A stretch of 64,000 bases of DNA from Coprococcus sp. (GCA_022793995.1 JAAWDY010000043.1:1-64000); one strand, 5' to 3'; numbered from the stretch's first letter, positions 54,783 through 63,710 are shown. The notes: generated by a model not told the origin, from the letters alone. Numbers and translations are program-made.

Positions 54783-55565
54783 ATGGCGGACAGAAAAAGA
54801 GAAATTGCGGTCGTGGCATCGCAGGAAGAGATCGCAGATGGGATTTTCAGTATGCGTATTCGCACCGAGGCGGCCAAAAGCGCGGTGCCCGGGCAGTTTA
54901 TATCCATGTATACCAATGACGCGAGTAAGATTCTTCCAAGGCCGATCAGTATTTGTGAGATCGAGAAGGAAAACCAGACGCTCCGTGTAGTGTACCGTGT
55001 GACAGGCAGGCAGACGGGAACGGAGGAATTTTCAAAGATGAAGGCGGGGGATACTCTGCCGATCATCGCGCCCTTAGGGAACGGATTTCCCCTTGAGAGG
55101 GCGGAAGGAAAAACGGCTTTTCTGATCGGCGGAGGAATCGGCGTTCCTCCGATTCTGGAGTTGGCGAAACAACTTCACTGTAAGAAGCAGATTGTGGCGG
55201 GATACCGCGACAGTCAGACCTTTTTGCGCAGAGAATTTGAGCAAAACGGCGAGCTGTTTATTTCCGCAGAGGACGGGAGCGTTGGGACAAAGGGAAACGT
55301 CCTGGACGCAATCCGGGAAAATAACCTGACGGCGGATATTATCTATGCCTGCGGGCCAACCCCTATGCTGCGTGCGGTAAAAAGGTATGCTGAGGAAAAA
55401 GGAATCGAGTGTTACCTGTCTTTGGAGGAGAGAATGGCATGTGGAATCGGCGCCTGCCTTGCGTGCGTGTGCCGGACAACGGAAAAAGATTCCCACAGTA
55501 ATGTAAATAATAAACGGATTTGTAAGGACGGCCCGGTATTCTTGTCTACGGAGGTGGAAATCTGA
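54783..55565 (+). CDS. pyrK: Dihydroorotate dehydrogenase electron-transfer subunit
   Basis: This 260-residue flavoprotein has the FAD-binding motif RPISICEIEKEN near residue 55, an NAD-binding region (FLIGGGIGVPPILELAK, IYACGPTPMLRAVKRYA), and a C-terminal 2Fe-2S site with Cys in ACGIGACLACVCR and KRICKDGP. It passes electrons from dihydroorotate through PyrD to NAD. pyrD begins at its last base (TGATG). It forms the A2B2 complex with the type 1B PyrD encoded next. Confidence 0.95.
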   Translation: MADRKREIAVVASQEEIADGIFSMRIRTEAAKSAVPGQFISMYTNDASKILPRPISICEIEKENQTLRVVYRVTGRQTGTEEFSKMKAGDTLPIIAPLGNGFPLERAEGKTAFLIGGGIGVPPILELAKQLHCKKQIVAGYRDSQTFLRREFEQNGELFISAEDGSVGTKGNVLDAIRENNLTADIIYACGPTPMLRAVKRYAEEKGIECYLSLEERMACGIGACLACVCRTTEKDSHSNVNNKRICKDGPVFLSTEVEI

Positions 55566-56488
55566 TGAATAAAATGAATGAAACTCCTTGTCTTGCGGTA
55601 AATATAGCGGGCGTTACCTGGAAAAATCCGGTTACTGTGGCGTCGGGCACATTTGCTTCCGGCGCGGAATATACAGATTTTGTGGATTTGAACCGTCTGG
55701 GAGCGGTGACGACAAAGGGAGTAGCGAACATCCCTTGGGAGGGGAATCCCACTCCCAGAGTTGCGGAGAGTTATGGTGGAATGATGAATGCGGTGGGACT
55801 TCAAAATCCTGGGATTGATTTGTTCTGTGAACGCGATATCCCATTTTTGAGGCAGTTCGATACCAAAATTGTCGTCAATGTGTGCGGGAGATCCGAGGAA
55901 GATTACTGTGCAGTGGCGGAGCGCCTGGCAGGTGAGGACGTGGACATGCTGGAGATCAATATTTCCTGCCCGAATGTGAAGGAAGGCGGGATCGCGTTCG
56001 GCCAGAATCCCAAGGCAGCGGAAGAGATTACGCGCGCAGTGAAACGGTACGCAAAACAACCTGTGATTATGAAGTTAAGTCCCAATGTGACGGACATCGG
56101 TGAGATGGCCCGCGCAGTGGAAGCGGGAGGCGCTAACGCAGTTTCTCTTATCAATACGATTACTGGGATGAAGATCGACATAGACCGCCGTAGGTTCCTT
56201 CTGGCAAATAGGACGGGCGGATTGTCCGGACCCGCGATCCATCCGGTCGCGGTGCGTATGGTCTATGAAGCGGCCTGTGCGGTGAAGCTTCCGATCATCG
56301 GCATGGGCGGTATCTTCAGTGCGGAAGATGCGATTGAGATGATTCTTGCAGGGGCGACTGCCGTCTCGGTAGGAACTGCGAACTTCCATAATCCGGGGAT
56401 CACGATGGAGATCGTCGACGGGATTGAAGCGTATATGAGGAAGTATGGGTTCGCGTCGGTGGATGAGATGGTCGGGATTGTGGAGTAG
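55565..56488 (+). CDS. pyrD: Dihydroorotate dehydrogenase, type 1B catalytic subunit
   Basis: This 307-residue TIM barrel binds FMN: the early GTFASGAEY and KGVANIPWEGNPTPR regions contact substrate and flavin, the Cys in NISCPNVKEGG near residue 137 is the catalytic base of class 1B, and MKLSPNVTD and MGGIFSAEDA follow. With PyrK it uses NAD as acceptor, as suits an anaerobe. It is coupled to pyrK. A truncated HipA-like gene begins only seven bases after its stop. Confidence 0.96.
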   Translation: MNKMNETPCLAVNIAGVTWKNPVTVASGTFASGAEYTDFVDLNRLGAVTTKGVANIPWEGNPTPRVAESYGGMMNAVGLQNPGIDLFCERDIPFLRQFDTKIVVNVCGRSEEDYCAVAERLAGEDVDMLEINISCPNVKEGGIAFGQNPKAAEEITRAVKRYAKQPVIMKLSPNVTDIGEMARAVEAGGANAVSLINTITGMKIDIDRRRFLLANRTGGLSGPAIHPVAVRMVYEAACAVKLPIIGMGGIFSAEDAIEMILAGATAVSVGTANFHNPGITMEIVDGIEAYMRKYGFASVDEMVGIVE

Positions 56489-56494
56489 GGACAT

Positions 56495-56863
56495 GTGGGG
56501 GGGATTATCAAAGAAAAACATATTGCTCAAATCCAATATAATATGAATATTGGTGTTACGGAGCCAAAATATGCTCTTTTGGATGATGGAACCCAGGTTA
56601 TAGTAAAATTAGCGCAGGGTCCAGAAGGGAATCTGGTACTATTTAACGAGTATGTGTGTTATAGACTTGCAATATTAATTGGTCTTCCGATGCCCTACTG
56701 CGGAATATGCGTTATGGATGAAAATACAGAAGTATTTGATTCCAGTATCGCTTCAAGCAAAAACTATGGACATGCATTTTATTCGACATATATGCCTAAA
56801 ACAACAAAATTATTACCCTCGATCGATTCTATAATGTCTGCGATCATGCAATATATAAAGTGA
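56495..56863 (+). CDS. Truncated HipA-like kinase domain protein
   Basis: The 122-residue product matches the beginning of the HipA-like kinase family. It has an ATP-site lysine strand (VIVKLAQGPEG) and a conserved LVLFNEYVCYRLAILIGLPMP region. Complete family members run to about 250 residues and have a DRNxGN-type catalytic loop. Here the frame stops after SAIMQYIK and that loop is missing. It begins at a GTG right after pyrD and reads into the DUF3037 gene. The AT-rich composition unlike pyrD suggests recent arrival. It is probably inactive as a kinase, though the fragment might keep a binding role. Confidence 0.65.
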   Translation: MGGIIKEKHIAQIQYNMNIGVTEPKYALLDDGTQVIVKLAQGPEGNLVLFNEYVCYRLAILIGLPMPYCGICVMDENTEVFDSSIASSKNYGHAFYSTYMPKTTKLLPSIDSIMSAIMQYIK

Positions 56864-56877
56864 AAAGGCGGTATATC

Positions 56878-57624
56878 ATGAGTCATATTAAATATTCGGC
56901 TTTGAATTATTATCATTCGCCTATATCGGACGAGTGTTTATGTCTTGGAGTCCTGTTCCACAATATCACTACAGGTCAGCGTGATTTCAGGTATATTTCT
57001 AATTTCAAGAGATTCCAGATATTTGATGACGAGGCGGATGTAGATTTTGTAAAAGCATATCTTGTAGGGATTAAAGAAGATGTTGAGAATTCCATTTTGA
57101 ACTATAAGGAAGAATTTGATTTACAATCATATATTAACGTGTTTGCCAATGAATTTAGGTTCTCCACAATTAGAAAGCCTAATGTGGAGGAAAATGAAAA
57201 TTGCGTGGAGGAACTTACCAAAGTTTACTTAAAATATGATCTGGCAAAATCACAGAGACTTAACAGTAATGAAGAAAAGAAACTAATTAAACGTGTGCTC
57301 GAAATCAACAATCTAGAATATTCAAATGGAAGGATTTCAGGGGAATTTAACGATGAAATACCATTTGATTACCAGTTAGATAATTTGTGTATTAAGCATT
57401 TTTCGTTTAAAGGCAAAAATTTAAGAAGAGTTATAAGTAATGCGAGACAATGGTCGTTTGCAGCAGGCGAAATAGATGGAATAAAAAAGGTTCTGTTTAT
57501 TTATGATAGTGATTTTGAAGACAGAGAGAATTTGAAAATCATTATTGATATTTTGTCTAAACATGCAGAAGTCTGCCAGATGGATGACGGTATGGACTAT
57601 ATATTGAAATCGTGTACGATATAA
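56878..57624 (+). CDS. DUF3037 domain protein
   Basis: This 248-residue protein begins MSHIKYSALNYYHSPISDE and has CLCLGVLFHN, the opening pattern of DUF3037 proteins. It is soluble, with charged and helical middle and C-terminal parts. DUF3037 genes are often next to HipA-like kinase genes, as here, so they are thought to work as a pair. The ATG at 56878 follows AAAGGCGG. The gene is intact while its partner is cut short. Base composition is AT-rich, as in its partner, consistent with joint transfer. The biochemical role of DUF3037 is unknown. Confidence 0.72.
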   Translation: MSHIKYSALNYYHSPISDECLCLGVLFHNITTGQRDFRYISNFKRFQIFDDEADVDFVKAYLVGIKEDVENSILNYKEEFDLQSYINVFANEFRFSTIRKPNVEENENCVEELTKVYLKYDLAKSQRLNSNEEKKLIKRVLEINNLEYSNGRISGEFNDEIPFDYQLDNLCIKHFSFKGKNLRRVISNARQWSFAAGEIDGIKKVLFIYDSDFEDRENLKIIIDILSKHAEVCQMDDGMDYILKSCTI

Positions 57625-57699
57625 AGCATATCAGCCGTAGACTACCGACTATCTATGCTGTCATTTGGATAGTAGAAAACCATTAGAGGAGGTATTGAA

Positions 57700-60600
57700 A
57701 TGTATATAGCGGATCTTCACATTCATTCGCGTTATTCTCGTGCGACAAGCAAGGACTGCACACCGGAGTATTTGGACTTGTGGGCGAGGCGCAAGGGAAT
57801 TCATATTGTGGGCAGCGGAGATTTTACGCATCCGGCGTGGCGCAAGGAATTGGAAGAGAAGCTGGAGATTGCGGCGAACGGGCTGTATACGTTGAAAAAA
57901 GAGTACCGAATCGGAGACGATATGGCTGCAGACACAATGCAGCCGTATTTTGTCATTACCGGAGAAATTAGTTCGATCTATAAGAAAAACGGGCGTGTCC
58001 GTAAAGTACACAGCCTGATTATACTGCCGCATCTTGAAGCCGCGGAACTCATTTCACGTAAGCTGGAAGCGATTGGAAATATTCACTCGGATGGACGGCC
58101 AATCCTGGGGCTGGACTGTCACGACTTGCTGGAGATTATTCTGGAGTCCTGCCCGGACGCCATATATGTCCCCGCGCACATCTGGACGCCACATTTTTCA
58201 CTGTTTGGCGCATTTTCCGGGTTTGATTCAGTGGAAGAATGTTACGGAGATCTGACGCCCTTCATCCATGCCATGGAGACAGGACTTTCATCAGACCCGC
58301 CTATGAATTGGAGAGTATCGGCGCTTGACAATTACCAGTTGATTTCTAATTCAGACGCGCATTCCCCAGCAAAACTAGGAAGAGAGGCAAATCTTTTGGA
58401 TATTGACCTCTCCTGCCAGGGGTATCGGGGAATTTGGGATGCGATTCAGACCGGGAAAGGACTTGCGGGTACGATCGAATTTTTCCCGGAGGAAGGAAAA
58501 TATCATTTGGACGGGCACCGAAAATGCAATCTGTGCCTGGAGCCGCATGAAACGGAGAAATACGGCGGAATCTGCCCGGTTTGCGGGAAGAAGATCACGA
58601 TCGGCGTATCGCACCGGATCGAGCAGCTTGCGGACAGGGAAGAAGGCTATATCAGAGGAAATGCGTCGGCATTTGAAAGTCTGATGCCGCTTCCAGAGGT
58701 AATCAGCGCATCCATAGGACGGGCCCCGTCGAGCGCGGGGGTACAAAAGGAGTACCGAAATATGCTACAAAAGTTGGGAGCAGAGTTCCAGATCTTGCGG
58801 GAACTGCCCCTGGAAGAAATACGAAGCGTCTCCGGGAGGATGATTTCGGAAGGGATTGGAAGGTTAAGAAAAGGCGAAGTGACAAGACTTCCGGGATTTG
58901 ACGGGGAATATGGGATTATCCGCCTTTTTACGCCGGATGAGATCATGCAGACGGACGGACAGATGAGCTTCTTTTCCTCCATTCCGGGAATGGGAGACGA
59001 AGCGGCGGGGGATTCGCCCGGAAAGGTGACGGGACGATCTGCTTCAGGCGGACAGACGGCGCTGGAAGGACAAGGCGTTTTAAAGGAACGGACAAGCTCT
59101 GTAGAAGAAACACTTTTGGAGGGACAGAAACTACCTGAAAGACAAGTGTTGGCTCCGAATGAGAAGCAGCAGGAAGCGACACGGGCGGCGGAAGCTGTCG
59201 TTGCGGTTACCGCAGGTCCGGGGATGGGTAAGACTCATACGCTGGTATCCCATATCCTGTATCTGATGGAGGAAAGAAGGGTGCGCCCGGCAAATATCAC
59301 AGCGGTCACATTCACGAACCAGGCGGCAAAAGAAATGCGGGAACGGATTCAGAAACGGGTAGGCAAAGGGAAAAGTATCCGGCAGATGCAGATTGGGACG
59401 TTCCATACACTTGCCCTGAATCAGCTTAAGGAAGCAGGAATGGAATTTACCCTAGCCGGGGAAGTGGAAATGCAGGAATTGGCGGATTCTGTGATAAAGG
59501 AGCGGGGGCTTAATATATCGGTCAGGGAATTTTTGCTTGCGGTGTCACGCATAAAGACAACAGGATATGGCACAGATGAGATATCGGAAAGGATAAGGAG
59601 AGACGCAGGCGAAGAAATAAGAGAAGAGATAAGGAAAGAAATAAAGGAAGAGATAAGGGAAGAAGTAAGAGAAGGGATAAGAGAAGAAATACAGGAGGCG
59701 GCCGCGGATTATCAACAATATCTGGCGGACAGGAAAATGCTGGATTTTGACGACCTGCTTCTGGAAGCGCTGCGATTTGCAAAGGAAGAGGAAATGGGAG
59801 GATGCTTTACTTATCTTATGGTGGATGAATTCCAGGATATCAGCCCGTTACAGTACCGTTTGATTAAGGCGTGGAACCAGGGAGGCAGGCAGCTTTACGT
59901 AATTGGCGACGCCGATCAGGCGATCTATGGCTTCCGGGGCGCGGATGCCGCGTGTTTCAAAAAACTGGAGGGGGATTTCCCAGACCTTCATAAGATCATG
60001 CTCACACAAAATTATCGTTCCACGCCGCAGATTCTTTCCCTGGCGGAAGAAGTGATCTCCAAGAATCCAGGCGGGAAAAGGATCCTTTGCCCCAACAAGC
60101 CGGACGGCTGCGCGGTACGTGTAGTGAATGCGGCAAGCGAAATGGCGGAAGCAATTTTCATCGCAAAGGAGATCAACCGTCTTGCGGGCGGAATCGGCAT
60201 GCTGGAAGCCCAGGAGATTTTCCTCAAAGAAGAAGGCAGGGCGAGGGCATTTGACGAAATTGCGGTACTATACCGTACCCACCGCCAGGCGGATATTCTG
60301 GAGACATGCCTGAAAAAGGAAGGAATCCCTTACGTGGTGGCAGGAAGGGATGATTTCCTTATGGATGCGAAGGTGCGGGGAACGTGCGCTTTCTTCCGAA
60401 GCCTGATAGAAGCGGAAGGGGGAAATTCTGGAAGAAGTGAGCGAAGCGAAGGCGGCGAGGGGAGAAAGTCTGCCCTAAAACTTCTGTGGGGTCTGGAAGA
60501 TGATGAACTCAGCGAAAGCATTTACAAAAATATGGCGGAGAAATACTGTCCATACCTTAAGAAAAAACGCCCGGAGAAGATTCTGGACGAATGGATAGAA

Positions 60601-61074
60601 GACCTGGGGCTTGAAAAGAATAAAGCGATGCAAAAACTCTGCCGGACGGCGGTATTTTATTCCCATATGAAGGAATTTCTAGAGGCGCTCACATTGGGTA
60701 CGGAAGGCGATCTGCGGCGTTCCGGCGGGAGAAAATGCCCGAAAGGCGCGGTGAATTTAATGACCCTGCATGGCGCGAAAGGCCTGGAGTTCCCTGTGAC
60801 GATCATTTTCGGCGCAAATCAGGGGATGATTCCTTTTGAAAGCGAAAGACATACGGCGGATATAGAGGAGGAGAGACGGCTTTTCTATGTCGGGATCACC
60901 AGGGGAAAGGAAGAACTGATTCTGACAACCTCCGGGGAGGAGTCGGAATTCCTCAAAGACATTTCCAAAGAAAAGATATGCTGGGAGAAGGCGGATAAGA
61001 GAAGAGGGGCGGACGGGGGAAAACAGATGAGCCTGTTTGACCTGGTTCCGACGATTATTTCAAGCAAACAATAA
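57700..61074 (+). CDS. Endonuclease Q-like PHP domain fused to a UvrD-type helicase
   Basis: This is a 1,124-residue fusion. Residues 1-430 match the PHP family that includes endonuclease Q: ADLHIHSRYSRATSKD and GSGDFTHP are metal-binding loops, followed by GLDCHDLLEI, VPAHIWTPHFSLFGA, SNSDAHSP, and a zinc ribbon, CNLC...CPVCGKK. Residues 430-490 are a linker. Residues 490-1120 are a superfamily-1 helicase: Walker A AGPGMGKTHTL near 508, Walker B MVDEFQDISP near 706, GDADQAIYGFRGAD near 733, QNYRST near 768, LHGAKGLEFPVTI and FYVGITRGKEELIL near the end. EndoQ cuts DNA 5' to deaminated bases, so the protein may nick there and unwind the strand. AGAGGAGG precedes the start. Confidence 0.88.
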   Translation: MYIADLHIHSRYSRATSKDCTPEYLDLWARRKGIHIVGSGDFTHPAWRKELEEKLEIAANGLYTLKKEYRIGDDMAADTMQPYFVITGEISSIYKKNGRVRKVHSLIILPHLEAAELISRKLEAIGNIHSDGRPILGLDCHDLLEIILESCPDAIYVPAHIWTPHFSLFGAFSGFDSVEECYGDLTPFIHAMETGLSSDPPMNWRVSALDNYQLISNSDAHSPAKLGREANLLDIDLSCQGYRGIWDAIQTGKGLAGTIEFFPEEGKYHLDGHRKCNLCLEPHETEKYGGICPVCGKKITIGVSHRIEQLADREEGYIRGNASAFESLMPLPEVISASIGRAPSSAGVQKEYRNMLQKLGAEFQILRELPLEEIRSVSGRMISEGIGRLRKGEVTRLPGFDGEYGIIRLFTPDEIMQTDGQMSFFSSIPGMGDEAAGDSPGKVTGRSASGGQTALEGQGVLKERTSSVEETLLEGQKLPERQVLAPNEKQQEATRAAEAVVAVTAGPGMGKTHTLVSHILYLMEERRVRPANITAVTFTNQAAKEMRERIQKRVGKGKSIRQMQIGTFHTLALNQLKEAGMEFTLAGEVEMQELADSVIKERGLNISVREFLLAVSRIKTTGYGTDEISERIRRDAGEEIREEIRKEIKEEIREEVREGIREEIQEAAADYQQYLADRKMLDFDDLLLEALRFAKEEEMGGCFTYLMVDEFQDISPLQYRLIKAWNQGGRQLYVIGDADQAIYGFRGADAACFKKLEGDFPDLHKIMLTQNYRSTPQILSLAEEVISKNPGGKRILCPNKPDGCAVRVVNAASEMAEAIFIAKEINRLAGGIGMLEAQEIFLKEEGRARAFDEIAVLYRTHRQADILETCLKKEGIPYVVAGRDDFLMDAKVRGTCAFFRSLIEAEGGNSGRSERSEGGEGRKSALKLLWGLEDDELSESIYKNMAEKYCPYLKKKRPEKILDEWIEDLGLEKNKAMQKLCRTAVFYSHMKEFLEALTLGTEGDLRRSGGRKCPKGAVNLMTLHGAKGLEFPVTIIFGANQGMIPFESERHTADIEEERRLFYVGITRGKEELILTTSGEESEFLKDISKEKICWEKADKRRGADGGKQMSLFDLVPTIISSKQ
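59611..59694 (+). repeat. Seven-unit tetrapeptide repeat (12-bp units) inside the helicase
   Basis: Seven consecutive 12-base units encode EEIR-EEIR-KEIK-EEIR-EEVR-EGIR-EEIQ. The pattern of alternating acidic and basic residues is that of a rigid single alpha helix. The repeat lies between the early helicase motifs and Walker B, in the region of the 1B insertion. The near-identical units are likely prone to length change. Confidence 0.85.
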
Positions 61075-61190
61075 ACCTTTCCCATGAAATGCTTCTTATG
61101 ACGCTAGTATAAGAATTGAGAAATGAGAACAAAAATGTTGATTATGGCATTGGCTGAATTTTTCAATATGGATTAAAATAGTTTTGTACG

Positions 61191-61225
61191 GCAAGATTGG
61201 AAACTGTAACAGTTTCCGATCTTGC
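61191..61225 (+). terminator. Strong hairpin downstream of the EndoQ-UvrD gene (weak U-tract)
   Basis: GCAAGATTGGAAACTG pairs with CAGTTTCCGATCTTGC around a TAA loop, a 16-bp stem with one mismatch. TATTC follows rather than a T-run. It could end the transcript from 57700, but weakly. Otherwise the gap 61075-61391 shows no gene. Confidence 0.45.
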
Positions 61226-61391
61226 TATTCGAGGGCATCCGGCCTTTCTATAAGTATAAGTTCCTTGCTTTCAGTTCTAATTGAAAACACATCTATTTTA
61301 TTCATATTATACTATGCCTTAATATATCGTGTTGCCTTCGATTCGCCGATTCGTTTTATCGTATCGTTTTTCACCATAGCGCCAAGAACAG

Positions 61392-62111
61392 CTTTCCTGC
61401 AACGCGTTGTCGGAAATCCGCATTCCAGCCTCAGTAACTTCTATAGACGGCGGCGCTTTTGCAAAGTGCGCGTCCCTTACATCTGTTTATTTTGTAGGAG
61501 ATGCCCCTAAATTTTATACTTATACAGTAAAAGGAGAGGGTATATGGAAAGCGTTTAATAAGGCTAGGGCAAATGTATATTACCCATATGGAAATCCTAC
61601 CTGGACAGAGGAGAATATGCTGGATTATAGCGGGGAACTCACCTGGCTGGCATGGAAACCGGATCTTCGTATTATTTTGGAACTGACTGACTCTGTTTAT
61701 GTTATTGGGAGCGGCGGTGATGTGACGATTACCTGTTCGGGCCGTTATCCAGAATTTGTCAGTGCAGCTATGGACGGCGTTACTATGGATTCTTCGCAAT
61801 ATCAGGTAAAAGAAGGTTCTACGGTCCTGACAATGGTTTCCAAATATCTGGATACCCTATCCGTGGGCAGCCATACAGTGACTCTCAACTATACCTATGG
61901 TTCTATTGACACAAATTTAAAAATACTTGACAGGAAAATAACTGTGGAGGAGGAAGTAACTTCTGGTACAGCGGTAAATGCTCATACAAGTTCTGTCAAC
62001 ACGGGTGATGAGTCCTCCGTTGCTTTATGGCTTCTTGGCGCAGGGGGATCCTCTTGTGTGTGTTTCTACATATGTATGTGGCATAAAAAGAGAAAAGGGG
62101 TTAAGAATTAA
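61392..62111 (+). pseudogene. 3' remnant of a leucine-rich-repeat (BspA-like) surface protein
   Basis: The frame opens with LSEIRIPASVTSIDGGAFAKCASLTSVYF, split here as one BspA-type leucine-rich repeat (LSEIRIPASVTSI and GGAFAKCASLTSVYF). About 190 residues of beta-rich sequence follow, then a Ser/Thr stretch, SVNTGDESS, a hydrophobic helix and a basic tail (HKKRKG), a sortase-type ending. A full protein would have a signal peptide and many repeats; none is present, and a stop lies just upstream at 61377. No ribosome site serves the TTG at 61407. It is best read as the truncated end of a surface protein whose 5' part was deleted. Confidence 0.75.
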
Positions 62112-62194
62112 GAGATAAAGGGTGAAGCAGTGTAGATTTCCATAGTTTCTGATTGAAATAGCAACGACTCAGTTATAGGCGGAAGCAAGCTGCT

Positions 62195-62237
62195 CCGAAG
62201 ATGATACAATATTTTGCGATAGAGATATCATCTTCGG
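62195..62237. repeat. Perfect 12-bp inverted repeat
   Basis: CCGAAGATGATA and TATCATCTTCGG flank a 19-base loop between the LRR remnant and the Uma2 gene. There is no T-run on either side, so its role as a terminator is doubtful. It could be a processing hairpin or a protein site. Confidence 0.45.
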
Positions 62238-62282
62238 GGTAACTATTTGAAGCCATTCCTGGTGGCACTGGGGCAGTTTTCT

Positions 62283-62825
62283 TTACAATAAATCAGAAAT
62301 TTTGATAGTCAGATCATTAAAAATGTAAACTGGTATTTCTTCTTCAAAAGAAAATAAATTTGAATCTTCTTCACCTTCAAAGAAATAAGTCTGAACAGCT
62401 TTTTTCATTGGGTTTACTATCCAGTACTCCCGAACACCGGCAGTGCGATATTTGAACAGTTTAATGGAATAATCTACCCGGGCACTGCTTGGGGAAACGA
62501 TTTCGATAATCCAATCAGGGGCGCCTTTACATCCATGGTCTGACAGCTTGTCTTTATCGCATATGACAGAGAGATCGGGTTCTACCCAAATCTTATCGTC
62601 TGCGTTTAGGTTTACAGCAAATGGAGCGTAGTAAATTTTGCAGTCCCCTTCGTTTGATTTGATATAATTATTAATTATGGTATAGAGTTCCCCGGATATT
62701 TCCTGATGAATCCGGCTGGGTGGAGTCATAGCGTATAATTTCCCGTCTATCAGCTCTGCCCGCTGTCCTTCCGGCAGATGCCAGTAGTCTTCTGATGTAT
62801 AAATGCGTTCCTGCGGCATTGGCAT
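62283..62825 (-). CDS. Uma2-family (DUF820) putative nuclease
   Basis: This 180-residue protein has the Uma2 restriction-endonuclease-like core: YTSEDYWHLPEGQRAELIDG near the start, then VEPDLSVICDKD with the metal-binding PD, DWIIEIVSPSSARVDYSIKL with the ExxSP element, and REYWIVNP. It is close in size to other family members. Uma2 proteins are common in cyanobacteria and scattered in Firmicutes, and are thought to be nucleases, but no substrate is known. It stands alone on the minus strand among decaying genes. GGAGGTTCGCAAC precedes its ATG. Confidence 0.88.
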   Translation of the reverse strand: MPMPQERIYTSEDYWHLPEGQRAELIDGKLYAMTPPSRIHQEISGELYTIINNYIKSNEGDCKIYYAPFAVNLNADDKIWVEPDLSVICDKDKLSDHGCKGAPDWIIEIVSPSSARVDYSIKLFKYRTAGVREYWIVNPMKKAVQTYFFEGEEDSNLFSFEEEIPVYIFNDLTIKISDLL

Positions 62826-62940
62826 GTTGCGAACCTCCTTATTATTCTACCGTTTATAATATATCCTGTTTTAATTTGCCGACGATTTGCTTTTAGTCCC
62901 AATTATATCAATTAATCCGAGGGGTATTTGGGAAGGCGGT

Positions 62941-63318
62941 TTAGCCGTCCGTTCTTGTTTCGTCAATTTCATTCATGATAGAATCCCATACTTCTCAGGC
63001 ACTTCATAAAGCAACTCCAATAACGTAGAAAGAGTAGCTTTTTTTGCCGGAGTAGAATTCTCCATTATCTATCCGAAACGATTATAAGCCTTCTGGTAAG
63101 GAGCTGATTGAACATATCTATTTTCGTCTCTGCCCTTACCTGTTCTTAACTATTCTTCATTTATGTTAAATTTTTTACATATCAAACTGATGGTTTGGTC
63201 TGATGGTGAATTTTCACCAGTTTCTATTTTAGAGACGGAGGAACTTTGTATTTTTATCCGTTTTCCAAATGCTTCCTGACTAAGACCTAAATCTAATCAT
63301 AATTCTTTGATTATTCAT
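62941..63318 (-). pseudogene. Decayed XRE-family regulator
   Basis: On the minus strand, a ribosome site (AAGGAG) precedes an ATG at 63318. The following sequence encodes an XRE helix-turn-helix, LDLGLSQEAFGKRI then SSSVSKIETGENSP and LICKKFNINEE, and a tail with LRTGK, AYNRFG, ATLSTLLELLYEVPEKY, WDSIMNEIDETRTDG. That reading needs three stop codons skipped (after KEL, after NEE and after RFG), a shift near the start and one near 62980. A working member would be about 120 residues. With several independent lesions it is clearly dead. Confidence 0.75.
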
Positions 63319-63425
63319 GAGGTTATCTCCTTGAAAACACAATACTATAAGAATGACCTTAAGTCAACAAAAAGGCACTCCTTTTGGCTGCATCTCAAAT
63401 TGGGCGTTCGCCGCATTCCACTCCA

Positions 63426-63710
63426 TTACGCGATTTTAGGTAATGTCATCATACCAAAAGCGGCAACCCCGCCGACAGCATAAAGTCCATTTACGACCAA
63501 ACAGATTTTCATTAAATTATTCCGTACCTTTGCTTTGCCATACGAGATCATAGTGAACACCCCGCTGAAGATCATAAACGCGGCATAGCAGGAAATCATA
63601 ATCTCGGCTGCGGGCGATTCTAATGCCCAATCAAAAGTCCGAAGCGGAAGAATTGTCCACGGGACAAAAAGCATGATGACGCTGACAGCGGTTAAAATTT
63701 TGTTTTTCAT
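63426..63710 (-). CDS. Small hydrophobic membrane protein
   Basis: The 94-residue product has three hydrophobic segments (about residues 6-25, 38-58, 68-88) separated by short polar turns, and begins MKNKILTAVSVIMLFVPW. I do not recognise the family. GAAAGGAG lies upstream of the ATG on the minus strand, so it is probably expressed. It is last in the minus-strand group and unaccompanied. Likely an inner-membrane protein of unknown role. Confidence 0.65.
   Translation of the reverse strand: MKNKILTAVSVIMLFVPWTILPLRTFDWALESPAAEIMISCYAAFMIFSGVFTMISYGKAKVRNNLMKICLVVNGLYAVGGVAAFGMMTLPKIA

Noticed and set aside
59611..59694. CRISPR-like or intergenic array
   Set aside because: The repeat units are contiguous, coding and in frame, without spacers.
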